Origin: Shewanella gelidimarina
GTDB lineage: Bacteria; Pseudomonadota; Gammaproteobacteria; Enterobacterales; Shewanellaceae
Length of the DNA: 64,000 bases
Direction of reading: 5' to 3'
NCBI RefSeq assembly: GCF_023283945.1
Contig: NZ_JAKIKW010000002.1
Span: 124,001-188,000, forward strand
Of the stretch, positions 54,690 through 63,694 are shown in pieces. Below the pieces are notes generated by a model, which saw only the letters and a program-made list of their open reading frames with translations, was not told the DNA's origin and did not search any database. Position numbers and translations under genes: made by a program. How positions within the stretch are numbered: position 1 is the first letter of the stretch; every line of letters starts with the position of its first letter.

Positions 54690-55388
54690 TTAGCTAGTTA
54701 ATTGCTTAAGCAGTGCGATGACCATTAATGCTGAATGATGGCCCGCTTTAACAATATACTCGTCAAAATCCACTGGTGAATCATTATTCGCGTTATCTGA
54801 TAGCGAACGGATAACCACAAATGGCACGCCAAACTGGTGACACACTTGTGCAATTGCGGCACCTTCCATTTCACATGCTGCCATAGTTGGGAAGTTTTCC
54901 AACATGGTTTTTGTGCGGACGGGATCGCAAATAAAGCTATCACCTGTACAGATAAGGCCTTCAATGGCTTTGACTTCGCCAAGGCTTGCGACTGCTTTTT
55001 GGGCTGCAGCGACTAGCGCGGCATCAGGAATAAACGCTGCTGGTTGCTGCGCCATTTGGCCAATTTCATAACCAAAAGCGGTAACATCAACATCGTGATG
55101 ACGTACTTCTGATGAAATTACGATATCACCAATGGCTAAGTCGTTAGTGAAACCGCCCGCTGAACCAGTGTTAATTATCGCGTCAGGTGCATACTTTTCG
55201 ATAAGCAGTGTCGTGGCAATACTTGCTGTCACTTTCCCAATACCAGAACGAGTAACAATCACCTCTTTGCCTGCTAACTGACCTGCGATAAACTCGATAC
55301 CCGCAATAGTGGTAGAAGTCGAGTTTTGCATTGATTCAATGAGATGCGCAACTTCTGGCTCCATAGCGCCAATAATACCGATTTTCAT
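54690..55388 (-). CDS. mtnN: MtnN (Pfs), 5'-methylthioadenosine/S-adenosylhomocysteine nucleosidase
   Basis: A nucleosidase of 232 residues that cleaves adenine from methylthioadenosine and S-adenosylhomocysteine, feeding methionine salvage and autoinducer-2 precursor formation. N-terminal '[18 protein letters not shown]', '[10 protein letters not shown]', '[18 protein letters not shown]' (catalytic Glu) and 'RSLSDNAN' (catalytic Asp) are all present. Start at the ATG at 55388. It likely forms a transcript with the CbiB-like gene downstream (37-nt gap). Confidence 0.95.
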   Translation of the reverse strand: MKIGIIGAMEPEVAHLIESMQNSTSTTIAGIEFIAGQLAGKEVIVTRSGIGKVTASIATTLLIEKYAPDAIINTGSAGGFTNDLAIGDIVISSEVRHHDVDVTAFGYEIGQMAQQPAAFIPDAALVAAAQKAVASLGEVKAIEGLICTGDSFICDPVRTKTMLENFPTMAACEMEGAAIAQVCHQFGVPFVVIRSLSDNANNDSPVDFDEYIVKAGHHSALMVIALLKQLTS

Positions 55389-55559
55389 GAAATGACCTTT
55401 TAACTGCCTGAATGAATATGGGCGCTAATATACCATGCCAGTTCGCTTTAGTGAAAAAGCCATATGGGTAAGATGAGAGATAGTGCAAAGTGTCGCTTTG
55501 CACATGTCTGCATACGAGTTTGTTGAGGGTTATTGGAACGGGCAAAGGTTTAGATAAAC

Positions 55560-56090
55560 TCAAATTTATCTGATTGAGATTAAAACTGCGGTTTTGCGGC
55601 CGATAAAGTCGTGGCGCCTCGCCTACACCTAAGATTGATATAATCAAACTTCGTTCGATAAAGGTCGTGAGCTTCCAGCTCACACTCGGCCAAGAAGGGA
55701 TCAACAGCAATCCCCTCTTGGATCACCCTTGCCGCCCCGACGAAGTTGTCTTCCTCGTACTTATTCGAAATAGCTTAACGCTTCCGATGGGACATCCTGT
55801 CCCGCGAAAGCTATGCCCACATCCGTGTGGGCATTACAGCTATTTCTTCAACGTACTTCGGCAACTCCGATGGGGAATAGGTGGTATTCGTTAGTTCTGA
55901 GTTTGTTACTGGTTCTAGTGTCTTTAAATTGAAAACTCTAATGCCGAATGATTGTGCTTTTCTAACCCAGTGTAGATGCGGCTGAGGCCGTCGAAAACAA
56001 GGATGTTTTCGTTGAGCCCACAAGGAAGTGCTTGCGGCGAGTCTCAGTTGCGTCTGCACATATGCTTGCCGCAGGCAATTGGAACCACTT
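55560..56090. repeat. Hairpin-rich intergenic repeat region with a decayed ORF
   Basis: Within about 530 bp there are at least six hairpins: 55667-55683 (GTGAGC/GCTCAC), 55690-55721 (12-bp stem, one mismatch), 55780-55811 (GGGAC/GTCCC plus outer GCTT/AAGC), 55815-55832 (GCCCACA/TGTGGGC), 55992-56011 (CGAAAAC/GTTTTCG) and 56066-56078 (TTGCC/GGCAA). The peptide read on the minus strand at 55580-55795 ends with 'CRRGATTLSAAKPQF', which I remember as a recurrent small ORF in Shewanella, so this is probably a dispersed repeat rather than a unique locus. Confidence 0.6.
55580..55795 (-). pseudogene. Decayed small ORF within the repeat
   Basis: Minus-strand frame from ATG at 55795 reads 'MSHRKR', then a TAA stop, then 'AISNKYEEDNFVGAARVIQE' and further residues to the stop at 55580. 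In the version I recall the seventh codon is a Tyr codon (TAT or TAC), so one base change has broken the frame here. No ribosome site is evident and coding status is doubtful even in the intact form. Confidence 0.45.
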
Positions 56091-56449
56091 TAGCCTGAAG
56101 GTAATTCACTATTGACCAAATACTGGTTGGCTATACAGGTATAACTGATTTGCTCAAAATTTAGATAATTCTAGCGCTAAAGATTGTGCAAAATGAGCTT
56201 TCTAGGTTTTAACAATTATTAAAAATCATATAGCACTCTACTGCAAAATGTTAAAAGTGATACATAGACCTTTTTAATCAAGCCAGCTCTCTTTTTTTTG
56301 CAATAATTAGAGCTTTATCTGGCAGGAGTGTGGGATTATTTTATTTACAACAAAGACTTAGTGGTGATAGGTTTGCAGTACTAATTGAGCTGTGAAGATC
56401 GTTATCGAGCTGCTATTGAAAAAGACGTTATGTATACAGGAGTTTAGCC
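56091..56449. other. AT-rich spacer before the frameshifted gene
   Basis: No gene seen. It is clearly more AT-rich than neighbouring core genes, like the gene that follows. AGGAG at 56438-56442 is the ribosome site of that gene. Confidence 0.45.
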
Positions 56450-56994
56450 TTGATTGAAGCGTATACAAAAGAATATTGGCTAAATGAATTGAAAGAATCA
56501 GCACAATTCTTAGAGAGCCTATATCGTACAACTGTATGGGACATCGAACTTGAATTTAAAACAGAGAAAGCAGTATTTCTTGGTTGTTACGCAATTCGTA
56601 AACTTAAAGAAAGTAAATTATTAAGTACGGAGATTTCTGGTTTTAACACTAGCTTAATTTCGCACCCCATAAGATCTGAATATACCTGTACTACTGATGT
56701 AAAGTGGTCTAAACAATATAGCTTTGGGCAAAGTGAGATCCATGAACTAGCTTTGGAAAAGTATGTAATCAATTTATCCATAGCAAAATCTACTCGCCTT
56801 TTGTTCCCGTAGGTCAAGGTTGCATGGGATTATTCTTTGCTTCAGACAAAGAGTACAAAAAACGAGTTTACTATGTTCAACTTATAAAAATCGTTAGTAT
56901 TTTTTTAAGTGTTGTACACAATAAAAAAGTCAATTTAGAGTTAGAGGTAAATGGTACCGAGGTTAGCGCCAGAAACCTTACATTACACACTTAA
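56450..56994 (+). pseudogene. Frameshifted hypothetical gene
   Basis: The first part (TTG start at 56450 with AGGAG 7 nt upstream) encodes about 104 residues up to 'LALEK'. The natural sequence then appears to continue in the next frame as 'VCNQFIHSKIYSPFVPVGQG' and on through 'MGLFFASDKEYKKRVYY' to a stop at 56992-56994. A single missing base in the A-run at 56757-56760 explains the switch, as a homopolymer deletion or sequencing error would. Repaired length is about 181 residues. No family recognised. AT-rich, unlike the flanks, so probably acquired. Confidence 0.65.
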
Positions 56995-57010
56995 AAGGAC
57001 TATATCGCCA

Positions 57011-57475
57011 ATGACTCAAATGCAGCTCCAAGTTGGACAACTAGATAGCGATCAAGTAGTGGCTCTTTTACAGGAGCATCATCAAGATATGTTATCGCAC
57101 TCTCCCGTTGAGAGTGTTCATGCCCTCGATATTAGCGGACTGGATACTGACAATGTCACTTTTTGGAGTGTCTGGCAGGGTGAGCAACTTGCAGGGGTTG
57201 GTGCGCTTAAAGAGCTTGATAAGCAGCATGGCGAGATAAAATCGATGCGTACATCTACCGCATTTTTAAGGCAAGGTGTGGCGCAACAAATATTAGCGCA
57301 TGTTATTGCCCAGGCGAGTCTTCGTGGCTATACCCGCTTAAGTCTTGAAAGGGGGTCTATGGCAGCTTTTAAGCCTGCACAAAAGTTATATTCACAGTTT
57401 GGTTTTGAGCAGTGTGCTCCCTTTGCCGATTACAAAGAAGACCCTTACAGTCTGTTCATGTCCAAAATATTGTAG
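57011..57475 (+). CDS. GNAT-family N-acetyltransferase
   Basis: A Gcn5-related acetyltransferase of 154 residues using acetyl-CoA. The core strands and acetyl-CoA loop are visible: 'FWSVWQGEQLAGVGALKEL', 'GEIKSMRTSTAFLRQGVAQQ' (with R/Q-x-x-G-x-A-like loop) and the C-terminal 'AQKLYSQFGFEQCAPFADYK'. The sequence 'SMRTSTAFLRQGVAQ' is of the YafP/ElaA-like type. Substrate unknown. The frame opens at 56951; the ATG at 57011 is preferred, with AAGGAC upstream. Short overlap with the end of the frameshifted gene is avoided by this start. Confidence 0.88.
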   Translation: MTQMQLQVGQLDSDQVVALLQEHHQDMLSHSPVESVHALDISGLDTDNVTFWSVWQGEQLAGVGALKELDKQHGEIKSMRTSTAFLRQGVAQQILAHVIAQASLRGYTRLSLERGSMAAFKPAQKLYSQFGFEQCAPFADYKEDPYSLFMSKIL

Positions 57476-57498
57476 TGCTTTATTCACTGGAAAGAATT

Positions 57499-57657
57499 AT
57501 GCAGCTACCGGAAAGTGGAACATGGGGCCAACATCAAAATCAAGCGGATCAACGCGGTGTCACGCAAGCGCTAAGTTAAGCAGGTGACTTTGATGCACAA
57601 CAACTTTACGCTTATATGTTGGCCAATATTATCGGTACTGGAAGTTCGCAGGCTTAA
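57499..57657 (+). pseudogene. Small ORF with an internal stop
   Basis: From an ATG at 57499 with GGAAAG upstream, the frame encodes 'MQLPESGTWGQHQNQADQR', then meets TAA at 57577, and continues open as 'AGDFDAQQLYAYMLANIIG' to a second stop at 57655. The continuing sequence has normal amino acid composition, so the first stop (perhaps CAA to TAA) looks recent. Not a recognised family. Confidence 0.45.
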
Positions 57658-57658
57658 T

Positions 57659-58147
57659 CTAACTCTTTGGCACTTCGTCCGCTTGAATTTGCCCGACCAA
57701 TAGTACCGGTGCTGCATCGAGTTCATCAGCATTCATCATTGAGGCAATACGCTCTACTGACGATAGCAGTTGGCTTTGTTCCCACTGTTCAAGGTTTTGA
57801 TAGCGAGTAATAAAGTGTTCTTGCAGTGGTTTTGGCGAGCGACTTAATAGTGTTTTTCCGGACTCACTTAATGATAAGTGAACTTTACGCTTATCGGTTT
57901 CGCTGCGGGTTCTAATGACTAACTCACGGCTTTCTAATCTATCAACTATTGTGGTCACCGTGGCAGGGCTTAGAGACACTTCTTTTGCTATCTCTTTTGC
58001 CAGTGGCGCCTCGAGTTGTTCAATATTTTGCATCACCATTAGCTGCGGTCCAGTAAGACCTGACTGCTTATTTAATTGGCGTGAATGTATATCAATCGCA
58101 CGGATCACTTGGCGCAGTGAAATCAATAACTGTTCATATTTTTCCAT
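57659..58147 (-). CDS. MarR-family transcriptional regulator
   Basis: A protein of 162 residues with the winged helix of MarR: 'LTGPQLMVMQNIEQLEAPLA', 'KEVSLSPATVTTIVDRLESR' and the wing 'TRSETDKRKVHLSLSESG'. Dimerisation helices are at both ends. It may control the porin and carrier genes next to it (128 nt upstream), but no operator is obvious. Convergent with the decayed small ORF. Confidence 0.9.
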   Translation of the reverse strand: MEKYEQLLISLRQVIRAIDIHSRQLNKQSGLTGPQLMVMQNIEQLEAPLAKEIAKEVSLSPATVTTIVDRLESRELVIRTRSETDKRKVHLSLSESGKTLLSRSPKPLQEHFITRYQNLEQWEQSQLLSSVERIASMMNADELDAAPVLLVGQIQADEVPKS

Positions 58148-58275
58148 AATCTTTCCTACTGATACCCAACTGCATAGCCAATATAGCTAAAATTTATAAA
58201 AATGCGGAATAACGACGGAGCGTTATACCGCATTTTTATTCAATGGTGCAAGGTTATATCGAGTCTTAGGCTAGA

Positions 58276-58983
58276 TTAAAACGCGAAGGTTCTTGCGACA
58301 GATAGTACAGCACGTGTATCGGCGGTATCGATGTTCATGCTGGTGTCTTCTACGGCTAGGTTAAAGTCGAAACCTTTCCAGCTTGTCATGTATTCAGCAC
58401 GGTAGTGGTTATAAGCCTCATCACCATCCCATGCCCACTTGTTTTCATCCGTAGAAGTAGTGCGATCGAAGCTAACACGAATGTCATGACCTTCCGCTAC
58501 AGTAAATGTGTGCGCAGCCATCATTACGTAGCTACCGACATCAACACCAAAGTAATCCCATGTATACCAGAAGTTTAATTCTGACTGACCCAATGAAGAG
58601 CCATAACCGAACTTAGTATAAACCTCTGGATACTGGTACTCGTCTGAGAAAGAGTCACCGTGGTAAGTATAGTAAGCAATACCTGCATCAAGAGATACGC
58701 TTTCACTTAGCTGATAGAACATACCGCCGTAAAAATCTAGCTCTAACCATGTGTCATCGCCTGAGCCGTAATCAACGTTTGATGCCCAAGTTCCTACATA
58801 CCAACCCGCATCAGCAGCGTAATCAAGACTTGCTTGTAAAGCAGGGCCATTATCTGTTTGGCTTACACCGTTAAAGGTGTAATCAGATGTTGCATTAATT
58901 GTTGAACTAACGCCTGCAAATGCGGTTGTTGGCAAGGCTAATAGGCCTACTAGTGCAAGATTTTTAATTGTAGTTTTCATCAT
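58276..58983 (-). CDS. TorF-like putative outer-membrane porin (TIGR02001 type)
   Basis: An exported protein of 235 residues with a signal peptide (23 residues, 'LPTTAFAGVS') and a beta-barrel rich in aromatic residues: 'SDYTFNGVSQTDNGPALQAS', 'GWYVGTWASNVDYG', 'YGSSLGQSELNFWYTWDYFG', ending 'RAVLSVARTFAF' with a C-terminal Phe. It matches the TIGR02001/TorF family of putative porins. It lies 15 nt downstream of the BCCT carrier gene, so it likely lets the same solute (choline or betaine) cross the outer membrane (inference). Confidence 0.85.
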   Translation of the reverse strand: MMKTTIKNLALVGLLALPTTAFAGVSSTINATSDYTFNGVSQTDNGPALQASLDYAADAGWYVGTWASNVDYGSGDDTWLELDFYGGMFYQLSESVSLDAGIAYYTYHGDSFSDEYQYPEVYTKFGYGSSLGQSELNFWYTWDYFGVDVGSYVMMAAHTFTVAEGHDIRVSFDRTTSTDENKWAWDGDEAYNHYRAEYMTSWKGFDFNLAVEDTSMNIDTADTRAVLSVARTFAF

Positions 58984-58998
58984 TTCCCTTTTTTATTT

Positions 58999-60216
58999 TT
59001 AGTTAGCTAATTCAATTTTGCTAAAATCAATTTTGTTTTCTGTTGGTGAATGTTCAATCGCGGCAACTTTCTTATATTTAGTTGTCATGATATAGCCGAA
59101 GCACGTCAATATCAGACCAATAGCTAAGGCGCCAACCCACTGGATTTCTAAGAAATTCAGTTGGAATAACAAGGTGAGGCTACTCATTAGAACAACATTA
59201 CCTATGATGTATTTGGTCTTGCCAAAGCGCTCAACGGTTAGGTTAAGGTTGTCGGTGTAAAGGCGGATCAAGGAGTCGAGTGAGTTCACTACAAAAGTGA
59301 TGCCCACAAAGACCATGGCGAGGTTATAGAAACCTGTGGTGGCAATCTCATTGGCGCTGTAGTAATACAACACGGTAAACCACACTGCGATTGGCAGTGA
59401 CGGGAATACCATCATCGCGATCAATACTTGGTAAGTTCGCATACCGCCAACAAAGCGTGAGGTGAACTGGCCAATCATGATGCTCCAAGCGAACCACCAG
59501 AAAAGATAAAATTCATGGTAATCATTCAGTGGCAGTACAAAGTGATGAATATTGCCAAAGTAGTCGCCAATCAATGCGAAGGTAGTAACAAACTCACCTA
59601 TTCCGCTGCCGTCCGACATGAAAGCACCTGCCCACATTAGTGCGATCAAACCTAGAAATAACCAAGTACTGGCTAAGCTAAGAATACGTACATAACGAAT
59701 ACTGGTACTTGAGTACACGGCGACCGCAATAATCACAAATACGATGAGGTAGAAGCTACTGACAATGGTTTCGCCGTCGCCCATTTCCGGTAGATACCAA
59801 GGTAAGTTGGTTAATAACAGGTATGCGGTAAAAGCACAGGTACCAATAATCACAATGTTGTTAATAAACTTGATCACAGGGATCTCAAAGTACTTCACTC
59901 TTGGTTCTATCACGCAAAAATAGAAACAAGTTAAAAAGTAAAATGCCCAGATTAGAAATGCCCAGAAGCCAAACTCAATGGCCAATGGATTGGTAAAGCC
60001 ATATTCTGGACTGGCACCTAAATCAGCGTAACCGGCAAATTCGGTCAGTGGGAACATGATCAGTCCCACATCTAAGCCAGAGGTAAACAAAATCGCGATG
60101 AAGGTAAAGGTACGCACTGGTGTAACACCAACACATTTCACATTACCCCAGCGATAAATGACAAAGGCGATGGCGGCAAAAGTAAATAATATCCCGATAG
60201 TAAGCCAAGTAGTCAT
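58999..60216 (-). CDS. BCCT-family transporter, short form
   Basis: A carrier of 405 residues with about ten to eleven membrane helices of the betaine/carnitine/choline (BCCT) family. The substrate-site region reads 'FYLFWWFAWSIMIGQFTSRF', the family's Trp-rich signature. It is clearly shorter than classical BCCT carriers (around 500-700 residues), lacking the long hydrophilic tails. Located between the betA gene and the porin, it probably imports choline for the bet pathway. Two hairpins lie in the 303-nt gap upstream. Confidence 0.82.
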   Translation of the reverse strand: MTTWLTIGILFTFAAIAFVIYRWGNVKCVGVTPVRTFTFIAILFTSGLDVGLIMFPLTEFAGYADLGASPEYGFTNPLAIEFGFWAFLIWAFYFLTCFYFCVIEPRVKYFEIPVIKFINNIVIIGTCAFTAYLLLTNLPWYLPEMGDGETIVSSFYLIVFVIIAVAVYSSTSIRYVRILSLASTWLFLGLIALMWAGAFMSDGSGIGEFVTTFALIGDYFGNIHHFVLPLNDYHEFYLFWWFAWSIMIGQFTSRFVGGMRTYQVLIAMMVFPSLPIAVWFTVLYYYSANEIATTGFYNLAMVFVGITFVVNSLDSLIRLYTDNLNLTVERFGKTKYIIGNVVLMSSLTLLFQLNFLEIQWVGALAIGLILTCFGYIMTTKYKKVAAIEHSPTENKIDFSKIELAN

Positions 60217-60430
60217 TATTGGGCTCCCAACTTATTGTTAAGATAAAACATAGGTTTAAATCCTTTTCTTATTTTATATTTGCCAATTTGCAACAAATTT
60301 AGGCTGCAAAAATCCCTCAAGCCTTAACTGTCGCTTTAACGAAAGTTAAGGTTTGATAAATTAAACGTGGCGATTAAGACCATTTAGCCCTACTTGGCTT
60401 AGGCTGGTCAGTTGCCTTATACCCAACTAT

Positions 60431-60516
60431 CTGAAGATGCGGCATATAGATTGCCGCATCTTCAGGTCGTTGGTGACATCATTTGATTTGCCCGTTGCAC
60501 AAACAGGCAAATCAAA
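60431..60516. repeat. Tandem perfect hairpins between betA and the BCCT gene
   Basis: Two adjacent perfect inverted repeats: CTGAAGATGCGGCA / TGCCGCATCTTCAG (60431-60444, 60452-60465, 14 bp, 7-nt loop) and TTTGATTTGCC / GGCAAATCAAA (60482-60492, 60506-60516, 11 bp, 13-nt loop). Neither has a T-run, and they start 5 nt after the betA stop codon. They could be a terminator pair, an mRNA-processing signal or operator sites for the BCCT promoter. Confidence 0.65.
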
Positions 60517-60520
60517 CGCG

Positions 60521-62221
60521 CTATCTTGTTGGCGCTTTATTCCGCTGTTGCTGTTGCCAGTCATTAGCGGTAATAACAGCTGCACGACTTGGTGCAAGCG
60601 GTGCTTTACCCAAAATTAGATCGGCTGCGCGTTCAGCTAACATAATGGTGGGTGAGTTTAAGTTGCCGTTTGGAATGGTTGGAAATATTGAAGAATCAAC
60701 CACTCTAAGGCTTTGTAGTCCGTGCACTCTCGTTTGCGAGTCTACGACTGCCATCGGATCTTCGCCCATTTTGCATGAGCATGATGGATGGTAGGCACTT
60801 TCAACGGAGCTTCTTACAAAGCTGTCTATCTGTTCATCTGTTTCTACTGCGGTGCCTGGCTGGATCTCTTCGCCGCGATATTCATCTAACGCAGGTTGAT
60901 TGATGATCTCGCGAGTGAGGCGTACACAAGCGCGGAACCCTTCAATATCATCTTGATGTGATAGATAGTTAAACTGGATGCTTGGCGCGACATGAGCATC
61001 GCTTGATACGACTTTAACGCTACCGCGACTCTTAGGTTTATTATGGCCAATATGCACTTGGAAACCATGACCCGCAAAGGCTTCTTTACCGTCATAACGC
61101 ATTGCTGCTGGCAAGAAGTGATACTGAAGATCTGGCCATTCAAGTCCCGCTTTTGAGCGAATAAAGCCACAAGACTCAAAGTGATTGGTCGCGCCAAGGC
61201 CTGACTTGTTTAAGATCCAGCGCGTACCAATAAACAGCTTGTTTAATGGATCAATTTTGCCGTTTAGCGATATTGGTTTAAGACACTTAAATTGAAAATA
61301 GAATTCAAGATGGTCTTGCAAGTTTTCACCGACACCTGGGAGCTCGTGTACTTGCTCGATGCCCGCTTTAGCAAGCGTACTTGCGGCGCCAACACCAGAC
61401 AGTTGCAGAATATGCGGTGAGCCAATCGAACCGGCTGATAACACCACTTCTTTATTGGCTTTAACTTCAAGATGTTTGCCTTTGCGCTCAAAATGCACAC
61501 CGACCGCTTTTTTAGCTTCACCTGTTTTGCTCTCAAACAACACTTTGTGTACCAGTGCATGAGTGATAACAGTGAGGTTGCTACGCTTCATTGCAGGTCT
61601 TAGATAAGCATTAGATGTTGACCAACGCACGCCATTCTTAATGGTCATGTGCATCGGGCCAAAGCCCTCTTGCTGTGCGCCGTTGTAGTCTGCGGTGGCT
61701 AAATATCCAGCATCTACACCAGCATCCACAAATGCTTGGTATAGCGGGTTTTTCATATTGTTGCCGTTATTAACCGCTAATGGGCCATCAACGCCGCGAT
61801 AGTCATCTTCGCCAAAAGACCAGCTTTCCGCTTTTTTGAAGTAGGGCAGGCAATGGGCGTAATCCCAATCTTTAGCACCTGTTTGCTGCCATTCATCGAA
61901 ATCACGTGCATGACCGCGCACATAAACCATGCCGTTGATTGATGAAGAACCGCCCAACACTTTACCGCGTGGGCAATGCATACGGCGATTATCAAGATGT
62001 GGCTCAGCTTCCGTTTCAAACTGCCACGCATATTTAGCGGTATTCATCGGGATAGACAGCGCCGTTGGCATCTGGATAAAGATGCTCTTATCGCTGCCAC
62101 CGGTTTCAAGCAACAACACCTTGTTACTGGCGTCGGCCGATAAACGGTTGGCTAGCACGCAGCCTGCACTGCCAGCACCAACGATAATATAGTCGTATGT
62201 TTCGTTCATAGTTTGAGTCAT
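60521..62221 (-). CDS. betA: BetA, choline dehydrogenase
   Basis: A GMC flavoprotein oxidoreductase of 566 residues that oxidises choline to betaine aldehyde, membrane-associated in E. coli. FAD motif '[18 protein letters not shown]', GMC signature '[20 protein letters not shown]', '[17 protein letters not shown]', and the C-terminal catalytic region '[20 protein letters not shown]' with His. AAGG lies 7 nt before the ATG at 62221. It follows betB by 9 nt in the classical bet order. Confidence 0.95.
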   Translation of the reverse strand: MTQTMNETYDYIIVGAGSAGCVLANRLSADASNKVLLLETGGSDKSIFIQMPTALSIPMNTAKYAWQFETEAEPHLDNRRMHCPRGKVLGGSSSINGMVYVRGHARDFDEWQQTGAKDWDYAHCLPYFKKAESWSFGEDDYRGVDGPLAVNNGNNMKNPLYQAFVDAGVDAGYLATADYNGAQQEGFGPMHMTIKNGVRWSTSNAYLRPAMKRSNLTVITHALVHKVLFESKTGEAKKAVGVHFERKGKHLEVKANKEVVLSAGSIGSPHILQLSGVGAASTLAKAGIEQVHELPGVGENLQDHLEFYFQFKCLKPISLNGKIDPLNKLFIGTRWILNKSGLGATNHFESCGFIRSKAGLEWPDLQYHFLPAAMRYDGKEAFAGHGFQVHIGHNKPKSRGSVKVVSSDAHVAPSIQFNYLSHQDDIEGFRACVRLTREIINQPALDEYRGEEIQPGTAVETDEQIDSFVRSSVESAYHPSCSCKMGEDPMAVVDSQTRVHGLQSLRVVDSSIFPTIPNGNLNSPTIMLAERAADLILGKAPLAPSRAAVITANDWQQQQRNKAPTR

Positions 62222-62230
62222 ATCAGCGCC

Positions 62231-63694
62231 TTAAAATGGACTTTCAAGAGGCTGCATACCAACGTATACGGCTTTGATTTGGGTATAAGCTTTCAGTGTT
62301 TCACTGCCATTTTCACGGCCGACACCTGACATCTTATAACCGCCAACAGGCATTTCTGCAGGGGATGCACCATAAGCATTGATCCAGCAAATACCGGCCT
62401 GCATTTGATGAATGACACGATGAGCGCGGGTAATGTCTTGGGTAAATACGCCAGCGGCTAAGCCTAAGCGAGTGCCATTTGCGCGGCGAATCACTTCATC
62501 TTCATCGGTAAAAGGCAGCACTGACATCACTGGGCCAAAGATCTCTTCTTTACTCAATGTCATTTCATCGGTGCACTGACCAAAAATAGTCGGAGCAACA
62601 AAGTAACCGTTAGGGCTGTTCTCAGGCGTTAATGCGTGACCGCCAGCGAGTAGTTCTGCACCTTCACTCTTACCAATTTCAATATAGCCAAGCACTTTTT
62701 CTTGATGGGCTTTTGAGATAAGCGCGCCAAAGTTGGTCTCAGGATCCATTGGGTCGCCACAAATAATGTTGTCTTTGGTACGTTGCAACAGTTTTTCGAT
62801 AAAGCGAGGGTAGATATCTTGCTGTACAAATACTCGAGTGCCGTTAGTGCAGATTTCACCTTGAGTGTAAAAGTTACCTAGCATGGCAGCAGAAGCCGCA
62901 TTGTCGATGTCTGCGTCATTGAAGATAATCAGCGGTGATTTGCCACCGAGCTCCATGGTGACCTGTTTAAGTGAGCTTGCCGCTGCAGCCATCACTTTTT
63001 TACCGGTACCGACTTCACCCGTGAATGAGACTTTAGCAATCTGGTCATTATTCGTTAGCCAAGCACCGACACGGCCATCGCCCTGAACGACGTTAAATAC
63101 GCCATCGGGTAAGCCCGCTTCAGTCAATATTTCGGCAAGTTTCAGTGCGCCACGTGGGGTTTCTTCTGATGGCTTAAAGATCATCACATTGCCGCAAGCT
63201 AACGCTGGCGCCGCTTTCCAGCAAGCTATCTGTAGTGGGTAGTTCCATGCGCCAATACCGGCGCAAATGCCGAGAGGCTCGCGGCGAGTGTAATAGAAAT
63301 CATCACCAACCGTTTGTTGATTACCTTCGATACTGGGTGCCAGTCCGGCAAAAAACTCAATAGAGTCTGCCCCAGTGACAACATCAACAACAGAGGCTTC
63401 TTGCCAAGGCTTACCTGTATCTTGTACCTCAATAGCAGCAAGCTCGTCATTTCGTTCTCGAAGCAGGGCAACTGCTTTTAACAAAATGCGACTGCGCTCT
63501 ATCGCGGTCATCTTTGACCAAGTGTTAAAACCGGCTTGTGCGCTTTTAATGGCAGCTTGTTGGATCTTCTCATCGGCGACTTCAACTAAGTAGCTCACTT
63601 CTCCATTGGCTGGATTAATGACTTCAAAGGTCTCGCCCGTTTCATTGGAGAGCGCCTGCCCGTGGACGTAATTTGGGTAAACAACTAATGACAT
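62231..63694 (-). CDS. betB: BetB, betaine aldehyde dehydrogenase
   Basis: An aldehyde dehydrogenase of 487 residues that oxidises betaine aldehyde to glycine betaine with NAD(P). '[20 protein letters not shown]' (cofactor-binding), '[19 protein letters not shown]' (Glu base) and '[13 protein letters not shown]' (nucleophilic Cys) are present; the C-terminus '[12 protein letters not shown]' matches BetB. It overlaps the betI gene by 10 nt, indicating translational coupling. Confidence 0.96.
   Translation of the reverse strand: MSLVVYPNYVHGQALSNETGETFEVINPANGEVSYLVEVADEKIQQAAIKSAQAGFNTWSKMTAIERSRILLKAVALLRERNDELAAIEVQDTGKPWQEASVVDVVTGADSIEFFAGLAPSIEGNQQTVGDDFYYTRREPLGICAGIGAWNYPLQIACWKAAPALACGNVMIFKPSEETPRGALKLAEILTEAGLPDGVFNVVQGDGRVGAWLTNNDQIAKVSFTGEVGTGKKVMAAAASSLKQVTMELGGKSPLIIFNDADIDNAASAAMLGNFYTQGEICTNGTRVFVQQDIYPRFIEKLLQRTKDNIICGDPMDPETNFGALISKAHQEKVLGYIEIGKSEGAELLAGGHALTPENSPNGYFVAPTIFGQCTDEMTLSKEEIFGPVMSVLPFTDEDEVIRRANGTRLGLAAGVFTQDITRAHRVIHQMQAGICWINAYGASPAEMPVGGYKMSGVGRENGSETLKAYTQIKAVYVGMQPLESPF

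Noticed and set aside
55336..56059. Two longer minus-strand open frames (124 and 82 codons) in the repeat region
   Set aside because: They cross hairpins and the start of mtnN and look like accidental openness within the repeat; only the 55580-55795 frame matches something I remember.
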